From assembly GCF_019703855.1 (NCBI RefSeq), contig NZ_AP024086.1, positions 3,492,501 through 3,556,500 of the forward strand: a stretch of 64,000 nt of DNA, read 5' to 3'. The translations under genes and the position numbers were made by a program. Origin of the DNA: Desulfomarina profundi (GTDB lineage Bacteria; Desulfobacterota; Desulfobulbia; Desulfobulbales; Desulfocapsaceae). Positions 1 to 11,224 of this stretch are shown piece after piece (the stretch's first letter is position 1; each line of letters starts with the position of its first letter). The notes beneath the pieces were generated by a model. That model was given only the letters and a program-made list of their open reading frames with translations, was not told where the DNA came from and searched no databases.

Positions 1-1416
1 CCATCGTGGTTGCAGACTGCTCCTCAACAGAAGTTGTAATGGTGGAGACAATGGAGTTCACCTCGTTTATGATTTTGGTGATCTGCTGAATCTGGGTCAC
101 GGTGCCGGCAGTGGAATTCTGAATACCTTCGATACGGGATTTGATTTCATGGGTAGCGTCTGCTGTCTGTTTTGCGAGATCCTTGATCTCATTTGCCACA
201 ACAGCAAAACCTTTTCCGGCCTCTCCTGCCCGTGCGGCCTCAATGGTTGCATTGAGAGCAAGGAGATTGGTCTGCTCAGAAATCTCGGTAATGGTCTCTG
301 TGACCTTGCCGATTTCAGTAGCGGCCAAACCCAGCTCGTCAACTTTTTCAGAAGCAGAATTTGCCTCTGCCACAGCCTCTCCTGAAATGGTCTGGGCCTG
401 CTCCGTATTATTCACAATTTCAGTTATGGTTGAAGTCATCTCATCGGTTGCCGTGGAGACCAGGGCAATATTAGTGGAGGCTTCTTCCGTTGCCGCAGCC
501 ACGGTATTCATATTGGAACTCATCTGTTCAGCCGCCTGGGCCACATCAATGGAAATTGATGAAGTGGCCTTCGCCCTTTCCTGCATTTCAACAGCGATAT
601 TACCGAGTGAAGTGGAGAGATCACTCAGTTTTTGTGAATTTTGAGATACCTCTCCAAACATTTCGTTTAAATTTCCACTCATGTCATCCAGGTAATGCCC
701 AATCTGTCCTATCTCATCCTCACCTGAAATACCAGATTTTCGACTCAGGTCACCATTCCCGATTACCTGGGCGAATTCGGTAATCTGATTCAATCTGCCT
801 ATGACCTTCTGGATGACAATAACACCAATAATTGAAAAAAAGATACCAATGCCGAGCCCGGCCAGCTGCAAAGCAAGAAGCAGAGACACTGATGATTCGG
901 CATCTTTCTGCATCTGGACTACTGCCTTATTCATAGCGACAAGGAGATTATTGGAATGCTCCTCTATCCAGTGAAGTTCATCCTTTGCCGACGGAGCACC
1001 CGCAATCACCCTCTCCATTTTTCCCCTGTACTCCTTCCAAAGAGGTTGAACATTCTGAAGAAGCTGCAATGCCTCACCCTGCACGGGGGGGCAGGAAAAA
1101 CTTTTCTTGTTATCCAACGCCAGAGACAGGGGGATCTCCCCCCCTGCATGAGACTGTTGAGGGTTGTATTGAAAACACGCATGGAATTGGCAGAGGCATT
1201 GAATGCCTTCTCCCGTTCGATTCCATCATCAGCACTCACTCCTTCCAGAAGCTCCCTGGTCATTTTCTGGCTGAGCATTCGCTGTCGACCGGCCATATTT
1301 ATAATAGCCCCATCATTCTTCTGGTTGTTGGTCACCCACCAGGTGACAAGAAACATACCAAGGATGATTAACGCCAGACTGCCGGTGACAAGTATAATTT
1401 TTGTCCTCACTTTCAT
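1..1416 (-). CDS. Methyl-accepting chemotaxis protein with PilJ-type N-terminus (C-terminus outside window; one apparent frameshift)
   Basis: Inner-membrane chemoreceptor signalling to CheA/CheW. The ATG at 1416 follows GGAGGAG, which fixes the start. The N-terminus has a membrane segment ([17 protein letters not shown]), then [17 protein letters not shown], typical of the PilJ/NarX-type sensory domain. After a second membrane segment (about 880-810) come a HAMP-like region and the cytoplasmic signalling domain with its conserved tip [19 protein letters not shown]. The reading frame breaks at a run of seven C (1138-1144); adding one base restores a continuous protein through both membrane segments. 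The C-terminal end runs off the left edge. Function as a chemoreceptor is secure from the tip sequence; the ligand is unknown. Confidence 0.93.
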
Positions 1417-1718
1417 AAAACGCACTCCTCCAGTCACTGAATTTCTGCCTGGGCTGTTCATACAGAAAAAAACAGGCTTTTTCCGGAACAGTTACTCAAT
1501 TTCCTCTCTAATTTGGGTTTATCACAAACAAGCTACAGATGTAAAATTTTTTCTCGGAAAAAACACTTTATGTGGGCTCTTTTTTCAAGTTATCGAAATG
1601 TAACATTTTTTCGCCCAAAACCCTTGGGCCACATTGTAATATAGTTTTATTTCTGATAACCTTTAATGGATCTTAACAAAAAAACATAACCATCAGTGTC
1701 TGCCCGAAGGCCTCCGAA
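1417..1718. other. Divergent intergenic region, no gene seen
   Basis: Separates the leftward chemoreceptor from the rightward sensor kinase, so it should hold both promoters. It is AT-rich. A small inverted repeat (GCCCAA, 1613-1618, and TTGGGC, 1624-1629) is visible. I see no convincing coding sequence or RNA gene. Confidence 0.5.
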
Positions 1719-4372
1719 ATGCGATACGGATCCGGATCCATTCTTTTTTCCATGCTGACACCTCTCCTTTGTCTTTTCCTGAGTCACGCGGCAGCACAGT
1801 CTGACAAAACCGTCTCTGTACCTGTACAGAACCAGCTGAAAATAAAACATATCCTGCTGCTCAATTCCTATCACCAGAGAATGACCTGGGTAAAAGATAT
1901 TGTGCGGGGAGTGGAAGACATTCTTCAGCCTGAAAAAAATGGTCTCTCTCTTCATGTGGAAAACATGGATTCGAAAAGATACCATTCTCGAGAATACTAT
2001 GATATTTTCTATAACTATCTGAAAATAAAATATAAAAATACTGATTTTTCTCTTATTTTATCATCTGACAACAACAGTTATAATTTTCTGCGTAAACACC
2101 GGGATACTCTCTTTCCTGGAGTCCCAGTCTCATTTTGCGGTGTGAACGGTTACAATTACGAACAGATAGCAGACAGAGACGATTTTACCGGCGTTGCGGA
2201 AATCGTCTCTGCCCGTGAAACCGTTGAAATGGCCCTTCGGCTTCACCCGAAGGTGTCCAGGTTTTTTGTCATTAACGATTACCTGGTAACAGGTCGAGCC
2301 TGGACTCACGATATCTCCAGACAATTACGACATATTTCTCCCGATATTACGATTGAATATGCGGACAATCTGCCTATCAGTTCCCTTATGAATACAATAG
2401 CCGGGCTGAAAAACGACACACTCGTCCTGCTGGGCAGCTATTTTTCTGACAGAAACGGGCGCTATTTTACCTACGAACGTATTGGAGAAATGCTTTCAAA
2501 ATCCAGCAGGGTTCCCATCTATTGTCTGCTTCAGTTCAATATCGGAAAAGGTGTTATCGGGGAAAGGTCATCAGCGGTTATTACCAGGGAAGAGCAATGG
2601 CCGGTATCGGCAGAAAAATTCTCTCAGGTTTGAGAGCACAGAATATACCGGTCATTGAGAAGGGCAGTAATAAAACCATTTTCAATTATGAGCAGCTCAA
2701 ACGATTCAACCTGAACGAATCCAGGCTGCCGCCGGAAACCATCATCATCAACAAACCTCACTCGTTTTATGATGACTACAGACCTCAAATTCAAATTATC
2801 ATTATCTCAATCGCCCTGCTCCTCTTCACCATCGTAATACTTGTATTCAACATACGAAAACGAATGATGGCTGAAGAAGCTCTTCGGCTCAGTGAAGAAC
2901 GCTTTCGTCAACTGGCTGATGCCGGATGGGAAGCAATATCCATCCATAAAGACGGGCTGCTGCTCCAGGCAAATGAAGTCTTTTTCGATCTTTTCGGTTA
3001 TACACGCCAAGAATTAATCAATAAACAGATAATGGATTTAATCTTCCCGGCAGAATGCCTTGAGCTCGTGCAGGAGAAGGTAAAAAATAATGATATTAAT
3101 CCTTATGAAGTCAAGGGAAGACACAAAAACGGATCACTTTTCCCCATGGAAATCCGAGTACGGGAAATGAAATTTGAGGGTGAAAATATCAGGATGGCGG
3201 CAATGCGTGACCTTACCGAAAGAAAAGCGATGGAAGAGAAACTGTCACAATCGCTGAAACTCGAGGCAATCGGCACACTTGCCGGAGGAATCGCCCATGA
3301 TTTCAACAACATTCTTTCAGCAATTCTTGGTTACTCCGAACTCACTCTCCTGCATCTTCCTGAAAACTCACAAGCTGAAAATCACCTCAAAAAAGTACTG
3401 GATGCAGGAAATCGGGCCAGATCTCTTGTCCAACAGATCCTTACATTTGCAAGGGAATCCAAAGAAGAACTCCAGCCTGTTCAGGTTTCACTCGTTGTCA
3501 ACGAAGCCCTCAAACTCCTTCGTGCCTCACTGCCCGCCTCCATCGAGATAAGAAAACAAATCAGCTCAGACAGCCTGATACTTGGTGATCCGACCCAGAT
3601 TCATCAAATTATAATGAATCTCTGTACCAATGCCGGAAAAGCCATGCCCAACGGTGGAATTTTAAGCATAACCCTGACCGAGACAACAGCCGATGAAACC
3701 CTTCTCGCCAAATACCCGGAAATGAAAAAGACGCGCTATCTCCAGCTCACCGTTAAAGACACGGGCAGCGGAATCGCACCGGAAATTAAAAACAGAATAT
3801 TTGATCCATTTTTCACAACGCGAAGCAAGGAAAGCGGCACAGGTCTGGGGCTGTCTGTCGTCCATGGAATTGTCAAAAACTGCCAAGGAATAATTACATT
3901 AGCAAGTGAATTGCATTGCGGTTCAACCTTCAATATCTTCCTGCCCGTAATAGATCATGAGATATTATCTGTCTCCCCCGTTTCCGGCCCACTGAGGCGG
4001 GGGACTGAACATATTTTGTTCATCGATGACGAAAACAGCCTTGTGGAAATAGCTGAAACATTTTTAGAGAGGCTGGGATACAGGGTGTCAGGATTTACCA
4101 GCAGCATGGAAGCACTTGAAAAATTCCGGGCAACCCCAAAAGCTTTTGACCTGGTGATCACGGACATGACCATGCCCAAAATGACCGGAGATAACCTGTC
4201 CCGCAAAATACTCGCCATAAGAGAAGACATCCCCATTATCCTCTGCACCGGATTCAGCGAACAGATTTCCGAGGAAAAAGCTCGTGAAATAGGCATAAAA
4301 ACCTTTCTCATGAAACCAATAAACCAGGAAACATTGACCAGAACAGTTGGAGATATTCTGGATTCTGCATAG
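1719..4372 (+). CDS. Hybrid histidine kinase with periplasmic ABC-substrate-binding-like domain, PAS, HisKA, HATPase and receiver (one apparent frameshift)
   Basis: Predicted inner-membrane sensor of about 884 residues. An N-terminal signal/anchor (residues 1-26) leads into a region like the ABC_sub_bind family (HILLLNSYHQRMTWVKDIV, about residues 45-300). A membrane helix (IIIISIALLLFTIVILVF) follows, then PAS, HisKA with GGIAHDFNN (His about 527), HATPase (DTGSGIAPE, GTGLGLSVVHG) and a C-terminal receiver with Asp about 816 in ITDMTMPK. The frame changes at GGGG 2559-2562; one added G joins both halves into GVIGGKVISGYY. The receiver suggests phosphotransfer to a partner not visible here. 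The start at 1719 has a poor ribosome site, and ATG 1752 is an alternative. The fused binding domain suggests direct small-molecule sensing. Confidence 0.88.
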
Positions 4373-4422
4373 AAAACCTGGAGGGTATGAAATATATCTG
4401 TTTTTCGGGACAGATTAAAACA

Positions 4423-5613
4423 TCAGGGTACGGGTGGTGGTTCCTCCGGGGGCACAGGTGGAGGCATAACCGGCTCACTCCCCCTGATCCTCCTGAAGAG
4501 CAGCACACCAATCAGAAAGGCAGCACCGAGAACAGTAAAACCGAGCATCGGCCTGTAAAAGAGCCATGCAATACCAATAGTTACACAGGACAACACAGCG
4601 GAAAAAAGTGCCGCTATAACAGTCGTTCCAGCTCCGATAATCGAACCGATCATCGGTACGACATCAGCAAGAACAACAAGGGGGGAAAGGATCATGCTCA
4701 AGCCAACCGTCATCAGGAAAAAACCGGCAAAACGGAGCATCCAGGTCAAAATGGTGTTGGATTGCCTGGCCTTTGAAAACATTGAATCTGCCGTATGTAT
4801 ACCGGTCTCAAGCAATTCTATATTGCCACCCGCTACAGTATGATAAGGCTTGAAGGTTGAACCAGTCTGGCGTGCCACAATACTTATTTCCGTAGGTAAG
4901 ACAACAGAGAAACTGATCCTCATATCACCAATTTCAGGATGAGAAGGATCACCGCCCAGATAAAATCCGTTTCCTTGCCTTATACTCCCGGCAGCAGTAC
5001 CCTTGGGTTCTGCATCCGCAGGCACGGTGAAAGGTACCTTGTTTCCCAGTCTTGTGAGGAGTGATTGCGGCAGGGTAAATGCACCGAGACGAACATGAGA
5101 AGCCATTACTGTTTTTGGCCTGTAAACCATTGTCTCTGGATTTTCATGGCCGTTTTGCTGCTGAAATCCCCTTGAATCAATAAGCCGTCCGGACCATTCC
5201 TGACTATAACTGTAGGTGGTTACGGTCTCCTCACCTCCGCCAAGTTTCTTTTTCTTTTTTGTCCTGCGCGATTCCTGCCACTGGTACATCTCCACATGAC
5301 GAATCAGCTTAATTGCCGAAGCGGAAACGCCGAAGTCAGGATCAGTTAAAACCTCTTCAGTTTCAGGTTTTCCACTTATATGGACAAGTTTTCCGTCATT
5401 TTCAGGACTAACATGATCCCTGTCAATAGAAAGAACCTTTCCGCCACCTTCTACCAGGGTTTTATAGCGCTCCACAGCCCTTCCCTCGTTCCAGAAGAGC
5501 AGACCAAGGGAAAGCAAAACCATCAATATGCCTGCCAGGATACCCTTAAACGCATTGCCGATACGACTGAACCAGGACTTCTCTGTTGTTATGCTGAAAG
5601 TGTCCTTTCCCAT
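4423..5613 (-). CDS. TMEM43 family membrane protein
   Basis: A 396-residue membrane protein resembling the TMEM43/LUMA family (DUF1625), which is found in animals and sporadically in bacteria. One membrane helix near residues 22-42 is followed by the family-typical FWNEGRAV and a large loop, and then three or four hydrophobic segments near residues 285-385. The C-terminus is proline-rich. The ATG at 5613 follows GGAG with suitable spacing. A Lys-rich patch (RRTKKKKKLGG) lies in the loop. It stands alone, facing the hybrid kinase gene on its left and divergent from the kinase at 5860, so context gives no functional clue. Bacterial function is unknown. Confidence 0.8.
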   Translation of the reverse strand: MGKDTFSITTEKSWFSRIGNAFKGILAGILMVLLSLGLLFWNEGRAVERYKTLVEGGGKVLSIDRDHVSPENDGKLVHISGKPETEEVLTDPDFGVSASAIKLIRHVEMYQWQESRRTKKKKKLGGGEETVTTYSYSQEWSGRLIDSRGFQQQNGHENPETMVYRPKTVMASHVRLGAFTLPQSLLTRLGNKVPFTVPADAEPKGTAAGSIRQGNGFYLGGDPSHPEIGDMRISFSVVLPTEISIVARQTGSTFKPYHTVAGGNIELLETGIHTADSMFSKARQSNTILTWMLRFAGFFLMTVGLSMILSPLVVLADVVPMIGSIIGAGTTVIAALFSAVLSCVTIGIAWLFYRPMLGFTVLGAAFLIGVLLFRRIRGSEPVMPPPVPPEEPPPVP

Positions 5614-5647
5614 TGTTTCTCCGTTTTTCTATAAATCCAACTGAAAT

Positions 5648-5759
5648 TCCTCACTCCTCACCCCTCACTCCTCACTCCTCACTCCTCACTCCTCACTCCT
5701 CACTCCTCACTCCTCACTCCTCACTCCTCACTCCTCACTCCTCACTCCTCACTCCTCAC
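5648..5759. repeat. Tandem heptamer repeat (TCACTCC, about 15 copies)
   Basis: About 108 bases of head-to-tail 7-mers, almost all identical; one unit reads TCACCCC. It sits between divergent genes, about 35 bases upstream of the TMEM43-like start and 100 bases upstream of the kinase start. Its purity suggests recent slippage, so copy number may vary between strains. Its position could affect promoter spacing or transcript leaders. Apparent reading frames through it are compositional artefacts. Confidence 0.95.
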
Positions 5760-5859
5760 AAAAAAATAACTTCTCTCCCTTCAAGGCCCACTCATTTTCT
5801 GATATGATTAAATAATAGCTTTTCTCAAACAAAAAAACTAACCGAAAATATCCAGCCTT

Positions 5860-8109
5860 ATGCATGATGGCACCCATGACAGCGCAAATCTTCCCGATTC
5901 CGATTTTCCAATACTGCTTACAAGCCTGATTACAGGCCTGAGGTCTGTTTCATCCAGGAAAGAACTATCCGGTTTTCTTCACAGGGAATTTTTTCCGAAG
6001 TTGAGTCAATTGTCGACAGAAATCTACTATCCCAACCTCTCCACCGGGCTCTTTTCTCCGATTTCTTCAGCTACCGCCAATCGGAAGCGTACACCTGTTG
6101 CAATACCTTCAACCCACAGCTATTTTCCGGCCAGGCTCAAAAAAGGAGAAATTGCAGAGCACCATGGAATGAATAAAAGACCACCGTTTTTTGCCTCAAC
6201 GGGAAATTTTTCCCATCTGCTTTTCCCGGTTATGGACGAGGGAAAACCAATCGCCCTGCTCTACTTCGGCAGTCGTGAAAAACAGTCATTTTCAACACAA
6301 TTTCTCTCGCTTCTGCAGCCAATTGCCGCAAGCATCGGTTCATGTCTGCACGATCTTGCCATCATTCAAAATCTGCAGATATCCCTTGACTCCCTGGAAT
6401 ACTCCGAAAAACTGAAAACCTCCCTTTACACAATCAGTGAGCAGGCGCAAAGTCTGGAAAAAATAGAGCATTTTTATATTTCTCTCCATCATGCAATTGG
6501 CCGCCTGATCCATGCTCCCAATTTTATTATTGCCCTGATGGAAAAAAATGGAGAAACCGGAACCATCAATTTTCCCTATTTTGCTGATGCTTATGACAAA
6601 CAGTCCCAGGGACAGACGGTTGATATGAACGAGCATTCCCTCATCGTTCATATGATAGAAAATCGAAAGCCTCTACTTCTCACTCCGGACAATTTTGACC
6701 GTGTATGCAAAAAAAACAGGATCAGTTTTTCCGGGAACATGCCACATTCCTGGCTGGGGGCTCCTTTTTATCTGACAGAAAAAACGGGTGCGGTAATAGT
6801 CCAGAGTTATCAAAACATTATCTACACTGAAAAAGACAAGGCCATCATGGCCCATGTGGCCCAGCACGTGGGGGACACACTGAACCGCAGGCTTGCCCTG
6901 GAGGAGCTAAAAATTGCCAAGGCACAGGCGGAAAAGGCGGAAAAAAACAAATCCACTTTTCTGGCCAACATGAGCCATGAAATCCGTACTCCGATGAACG
7001 GAATTATAGGCATGACGGAACTGGTCCTTGATATGGACCTTTCACCCCGCCAGAGAAGTTATCTGACAATGGTCCACACTTCAGCTGAAAGACTCCTCGA
7101 ACTGATCAACGATATCCTCGATTTTTCCAAAATTGAAGCCGGCAAACTCCAGCTTGACCTGAAACCTTTCAAGTTTCGTGATACCATAGCCGACGCCATG
7201 GAAACCCTGGCCCTTGAAGCCGCTGAAAAAAATATAAACCTGGTGATCAACTGTGATCCTTCCATCCCCATGGTCCTCTATGGAGATGCGGGCAGACTTT
7301 GCCAGATACTCATCAACCTGCTCCATAACGGTTTGAAATTTACTGAATCCGGTTCAATTTCACTCACCATCAGCAGAGCTGAGAACTTCACTGCAACCGG
7401 TGGACAGCTCTCTCTTCATTTCCAGGTTTCGGATACCGGAATAGGCATCCCTTCAGAAAAGCTGAACACAATCTTCAAACCGTTCAGTCAGATCAACACT
7501 ACACGAGATTCCAACAAGAAAGGAACCGGTCTTGGCCTGGTCATTGCGGCAGAGCTGATAGAGCTCATGGGAGGAAATATCCGGGTAAAAAGTCGCCCGG
7601 GAACAGGTACCACATTCTCTTTCACAGCTTGTTTTCAGACGTGCCCGGATGAAAGAAAAAAGGGCAGACTCCCAACAGAACCGGCTGACCCACTCCCACA
7701 GCTTCAAAACAGACCATGCACTATTCTCCTGGTTGAAGATGAATATATCAACCGGACCCTGGCGGTTACCCTTCTCCAACGGGACAACTGGCAGATCACT
7801 ACGGCGGAAAACGGCAGGGAAGCCCTTGAACATCTCGAAAAAAACAGTTTTGACCTTATTCTCATGGATATCCAGATGCCAGAACTCGATGGCTATGAGA
7901 CCACAAGAATAATACGTAAAAATGAAAAGACCACGGGAGACCATATCCCGATTATCGCCATGACGGCTTATGCTGTAAAAGGCGACCGACAGAAATGTCT
8001 TGGCGCAGGAATGGACGGATATATCTCAAAACCCATCAAAGCGGATCGTCTACGAGCGGAAATAGCTGCTATTTTAAAGGATCGCATTGCAATGACTTTT
8101 GATCATTGA
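5860..8109 (+). CDS. Soluble hybrid histidine kinase with GAF-like domains and receiver
   Basis: A 749-residue sensor without membrane segments, hence probably cytoplasmic. The N-terminal 340 residues look like one or two GAF-type sensory domains. They are followed by a short coiled coil ([17 protein letters not shown]), HisKA with [15 protein letters not shown] (His 373), HATPase ([23 protein letters not shown]) and a receiver with Asp 670 in [12 protein letters not shown] and KP near the end. There is no Hpt domain, so a separate phosphotransfer protein is implied. The start ATG at 5860 lacks a strong ribosome site. It lies just downstream of the heptamer repeat array. Confidence 0.92.
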   Translation: MHDGTHDSANLPDSDFPILLTSLITGLRSVSSRKELSGFLHREFFPKLSQLSTEIYYPNLSTGLFSPISSATANRKRTPVAIPSTHSYFPARLKKGEIAEHHGMNKRPPFFASTGNFSHLLFPVMDEGKPIALLYFGSREKQSFSTQFLSLLQPIAASIGSCLHDLAIIQNLQISLDSLEYSEKLKTSLYTISEQAQSLEKIEHFYISLHHAIGRLIHAPNFIIALMEKNGETGTINFPYFADAYDKQSQGQTVDMNEHSLIVHMIENRKPLLLTPDNFDRVCKKNRISFSGNMPHSWLGAPFYLTEKTGAVIVQSYQNIIYTEKDKAIMAHVAQHVGDTLNRRLALEELKIAKAQAEKAEKNKSTFLANMSHEIRTPMNGIIGMTELVLDMDLSPRQRSYLTMVHTSAERLLELINDILDFSKIEAGKLQLDLKPFKFRDTIADAMETLALEAAEKNINLVINCDPSIPMVLYGDAGRLCQILINLLHNGLKFTESGSISLTISRAENFTATGGQLSLHFQVSDTGIGIPSEKLNTIFKPFSQINTTRDSNKKGTGLGLVIAAELIELMGGNIRVKSRPGTGTTFSFTACFQTCPDERKKGRLPTEPADPLPQLQNRPCTILLVEDEYINRTLAVTLLQRDNWQITTAENGREALEHLEKNSFDLILMDIQMPELDGYETTRIIRKNEKTTGDHIPIIAMTAYAVKGDRQKCLGAGMDGYISKPIKADRLRAEIAAILKDRIAMTFDH

Positions 8110-8186
8110 TACATTGAACTGAAACTGTATGTAATCCTGAAAAAATGCCCGGAAAACAACGTAAAAAGCAAAAAGGAGACGACCCC

Positions 8187-9823
8187 ATGCACGATAATCT
8201 CATAGAGAGGACCCCATCCGCATACAATTATCCCCTGCTGATTAAAAACCTGCTTTTCTCACCAGTAGTCAACAATCCTGACCAGGAAATTGTCTACAGA
8301 GATCAGTTACGTTTTACTTACCGTGAATTCCGTCGTCGTGTCTGTCGCCTTGCCGGAGCCCTTGTAAAAATGGGCGTAAAACCCGGAAATACTGTTGCTG
8401 TCATGGATTGGGACAGTCATCGATATCTTGAATGTTTTTTCGCCGTTCCAATGGTTGGTGCGGTTCTCCATACCGTCAACGTGCGCCTCTCTCCCGAACA
8501 GATTCTCTACACCATTGATCATGCTGAAGATGATTTTATTTTTGTTAACAGCGAATTTCTCCCTATTCTTGAACAGATTCGCGGAAGAATCGATACGGTG
8601 AAATCGTTCGTTCTGCTGAACGACGAAAAAACAGTTCCGGAAACTACTCTCCCGCTGGCGGGAGAATATGAATCACTTCTGAACAGTGAAAGCGATACTT
8701 TTGACTTTCCGGATTTTGATGAAAATACACGGGCGACAACATTTTATACAACAGGAACAACCGGGATGCCCAAAGGTGTCTATTTCAGCCACCGTCAGCT
8801 CGTACTGCACAGCATCACCGCACTTGTAGCGCTTGGAACCCCGGCATCCCAGGGAAGACTTCACCAGCAGGATATCTATATGCCTATTACTCCCATGTTT
8901 CATGTTCATGCCTGGGGTCTGCCGTATATGGCCACATCCCTTGGGGTAAAACAGGTCTATCCCGGGAAATATGCGCCCAACATGTTGTTGAACCTTATCC
9001 AGAAAGAAGGAGTAACCTTTTCCCACTGTGTGCCGACAATCCTCCATATGCTGATGAGCAGTCCCGAATTCGAATCCACCGATCTGTCACGCTGGAAGGT
9101 CATTATCGGGGAGCAGCCCTGCCGAAAAAAATGTGCCAGGATGCACTGACCAAAGGAATCGATATTTTTACTGGATACGGTATGTCAGAAACATGTCCGA
9201 TTCTCACTCTGGCCCACGTGGGAAATGAAAAGCTGGATAACGAAGCTGAAGTAACCAGACGTTGCAAAACTGGTCGTCCCCTCCCCCTGGTTGACTTGAG
9301 AGTTGTGGATGAACATCTCCAGGATGTTGAACCGACCGGAGACCAGGTCGGGGAAATCGTAGTACGCTCTCCATGGCTGACCCAGGGATACCTCAAAGAC
9401 CGGAATAATTCGGAAAACCTCTGGAAAGGCGGGTATCTCCACACTGGAGATGTTGCCGCAATTGACCGGGAAAACTATGTGAATATTACCGACAGAATAA
9501 AAGATGTCATAAAGATCGGTGGAGAATGGCTCTCCTCCCTGGAACTGGAAGATGTTATTAATCTCCATCCGGCTGTAGCTGAAGTTGCTGTAATAGGCAT
9601 GGAAGACCAGAAATGGGGAGAACGACCACTCGCACTCATTGTTCCAAGGGAAGACCATGAACCTGTCAGCGAAAAAGAGATGATCAACCATGTTAAATCC
9701 TTTATTGATAAGGGAATGCTTACAAAACTGGCCCTGCTCCTGAATCTTCGCAAAGTTGAGGCAATAGACAAAACAAGCGTTGGTAAAATCAATAAAAAAT
9801 TGCTTCGGGAAAAATACCTATAA
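8187..9823 (+). CDS. AMP-forming acyl-CoA synthetase, AlkK-like (one apparent frameshift)
   Basis: Activates a fatty or other carboxylic acid to its CoA thioester through an acyl-adenylate. The adenylation motif YTTGTTGMPKGVYFSHRQ and the AlkK-like PMFHVHAWGLPY are clear, followed by GYGMSETCP, the hinge region TGDVAAID and a C-terminal Lys in TSVGKINKK. ATG 8187 follows AAAAGGAG, which favours it over the in-frame start 42 bases upstream. The frame breaks at GGGG 9108-9111; one extra G gives IIGGAALPKKMCQDALT and a full-length product of about 545 residues. Substrate is uncertain; the AlkK-like motif suggests medium- to long-chain acids. Confidence 0.92.
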
Positions 9824-10273
9824 GGAGTAACTACAAAAAACCAGGGCAGTCCAAGTTAAAAACTGACAAAAAAAAGAATGACATCACCGCAAAAGGCACT
9901 GCATTTTTCTCCCCCGACTGACTTGGTTATTTTCCACACTGACTACACAAAAACATCGAAACCGGTGCCTGATCATCCCGAATAGATGTATGGACAGTGA
10001 GATCGCAACATAACAGTATGAAAATACTGATCGAAATCAAACTTTTCATCTCTCGAACAGATATTTTGAAATCCCGGGATTTTCTATCATTTCTTTCTTT
10101 CCCGTAACCCGTGACCCATCGCCTTGGATAAGTGATGGATCCTGGATTTCCCGTGTTACAATGTGGTGAAAACAAGTATTTTTACCTATTGTTTGTTCTC
10201 TTTCACTTTGATATCATTTTATTATATTTCGACGTTACTACAATTCTTTATCCAAAACAACGGAGGAAATACC
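9824..10273. other. Intergenic region with a perfect 14-bp palindrome
   Basis: About 450 bases with no convincing gene. It holds AAATCCCGGGATTT at 10069-10082, a perfect palindrome, and AT-rich sequence before the hemerythrin gene that could contain its promoter. No terminator stands out after the acyl-CoA ligase. Confidence 0.5.
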
Positions 10274-10666
10274 GTGCCACTCATCAAATGGAGAGATTCT
10301 TATTCTGTAGGTGTTGAACAATTTGATAATGAACATAAAATACTTGTTGACCTTATAAATGAAATGTTCATCGTTGTTCGGGATAAAAAAAGTGTTGACC
10401 ATCTGGCATACGCAATAGATCAATTGATAGAATACACTCAAAATCATTTCAGTTCAGAAGAAGAAGCATTGGCACAGGTTAATTATCCGGATCTGGATGC
10501 CCATAAGGATATGCACGGTAGACTGATAAAAGATGTACAGAAGCATAAAAAACGTATAGAAAACAATGATAGACAGGAAAGAACAGATTTTTACCATTTT
10601 TTAAGGGATTGGCTTCTTACCCATATTGTTGAAGAGGATATGCTTTATAAAAACTATTTCTCCTGA
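10274..10666 (+). CDS. Bacteriohemerythrin
   Basis: Small cytoplasmic non-heme di-iron oxygen-binding protein of 130 residues. The start is taken as GTG 10274, after GGAGG, because the protein then begins PLIKWRDSYSVG as family members do. Iron-ligand motifs are visible: DNEHK, HFSSEEE, HKDMHGRLI and THIVEED. In anaerobes these proteins are thought to bind or scavenge O2; that role is inferred here. It stands alone after a long leader. A second hemerythrin domain occurs in this window within the protein at 49559-50973. Confidence 0.93.
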   Translation: MPLIKWRDSYSVGVEQFDNEHKILVDLINEMFIVVRDKKSVDHLAYAIDQLIEYTQNHFSSEEEALAQVNYPDLDAHKDMHGRLIKDVQKHKKRIENNDRQERTDFYHFLRDWLLTHIVEEDMLYKNYFS

Positions 10667-10761
10667 AAATTGCTCTCTAAAAGAATATTTATACAAAGCG
10701 TTATATCAACAAGGTAACTAATCACCCTATGAGAAAAATGTTGACAAGTTTTGAGGAGATA

Positions 10762-11224
10762 TTTCTCGAGTCAGTCTGACGACTTCATCAGGACCGTAAA
10801 GGACGGAGAAACAGAGGCTATTATAACTTACTGGCGAAAACTTTGAACCTGATACCACCTGAACTGAGAAGAAATGTCATACAGCTACCTGAACAACAGG
10901 CTCTCCTCTTCAGCCACGAACAAGACAGATAAAATTCATATCCACAGGCTTCAGTTTCACGCAAGTTACAGATTCTCAGAAAAACTCAACCTGAACAGCC
11001 ATTTTTACTGGAACAGTGAAGTGAGTCTCGGCAATACCAGGACACCGGAATATATACGAATGGACCTGGGCTTCCGTTACCAGCTGTCCGAAACCATAAA
11101 ACTCTCACTGACAGGACAAAATCTTCTTGATGATACCCATCGGGAAATAGACGATACTGTTTTTCCATTTTCCAATACCGGGATTCCCCGAACAGTTTTA
11201 CTTAACTTCACTATCAATTTATAA
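10762..11224 (+). pseudogene. Remnant of a TonB-dependent outer-membrane receptor (C-terminal barrel)
   Basis: Only the last part of a receptor remains. Around 10778-10815 the frame reads DDFIRTVKDGE, like a barrel loop of these receptors. After stops and frame changes, an open segment from 10868 carries SYSYLNNR and amphipathic strands and ends with the barrel-closing pattern LNFTINL at 11222. The plug domain, signal peptide and most of the barrel are missing. Its TAA overlaps the ATG of the next broken gene (TAATG at 11222-11226), so the two probably once formed a coupled operon. An intact receptor lies downstream at 12502. Confidence 0.7.

Noticed and set aside
5613-5807. Open frame through the heptamer repeats encoding Ser-Leu-Leu-Thr-Pro-His-Ser repeats
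   Set aside because: A 7-base repeat without stops stays open by composition; there is no ribosome site and no non-repeat coding part.
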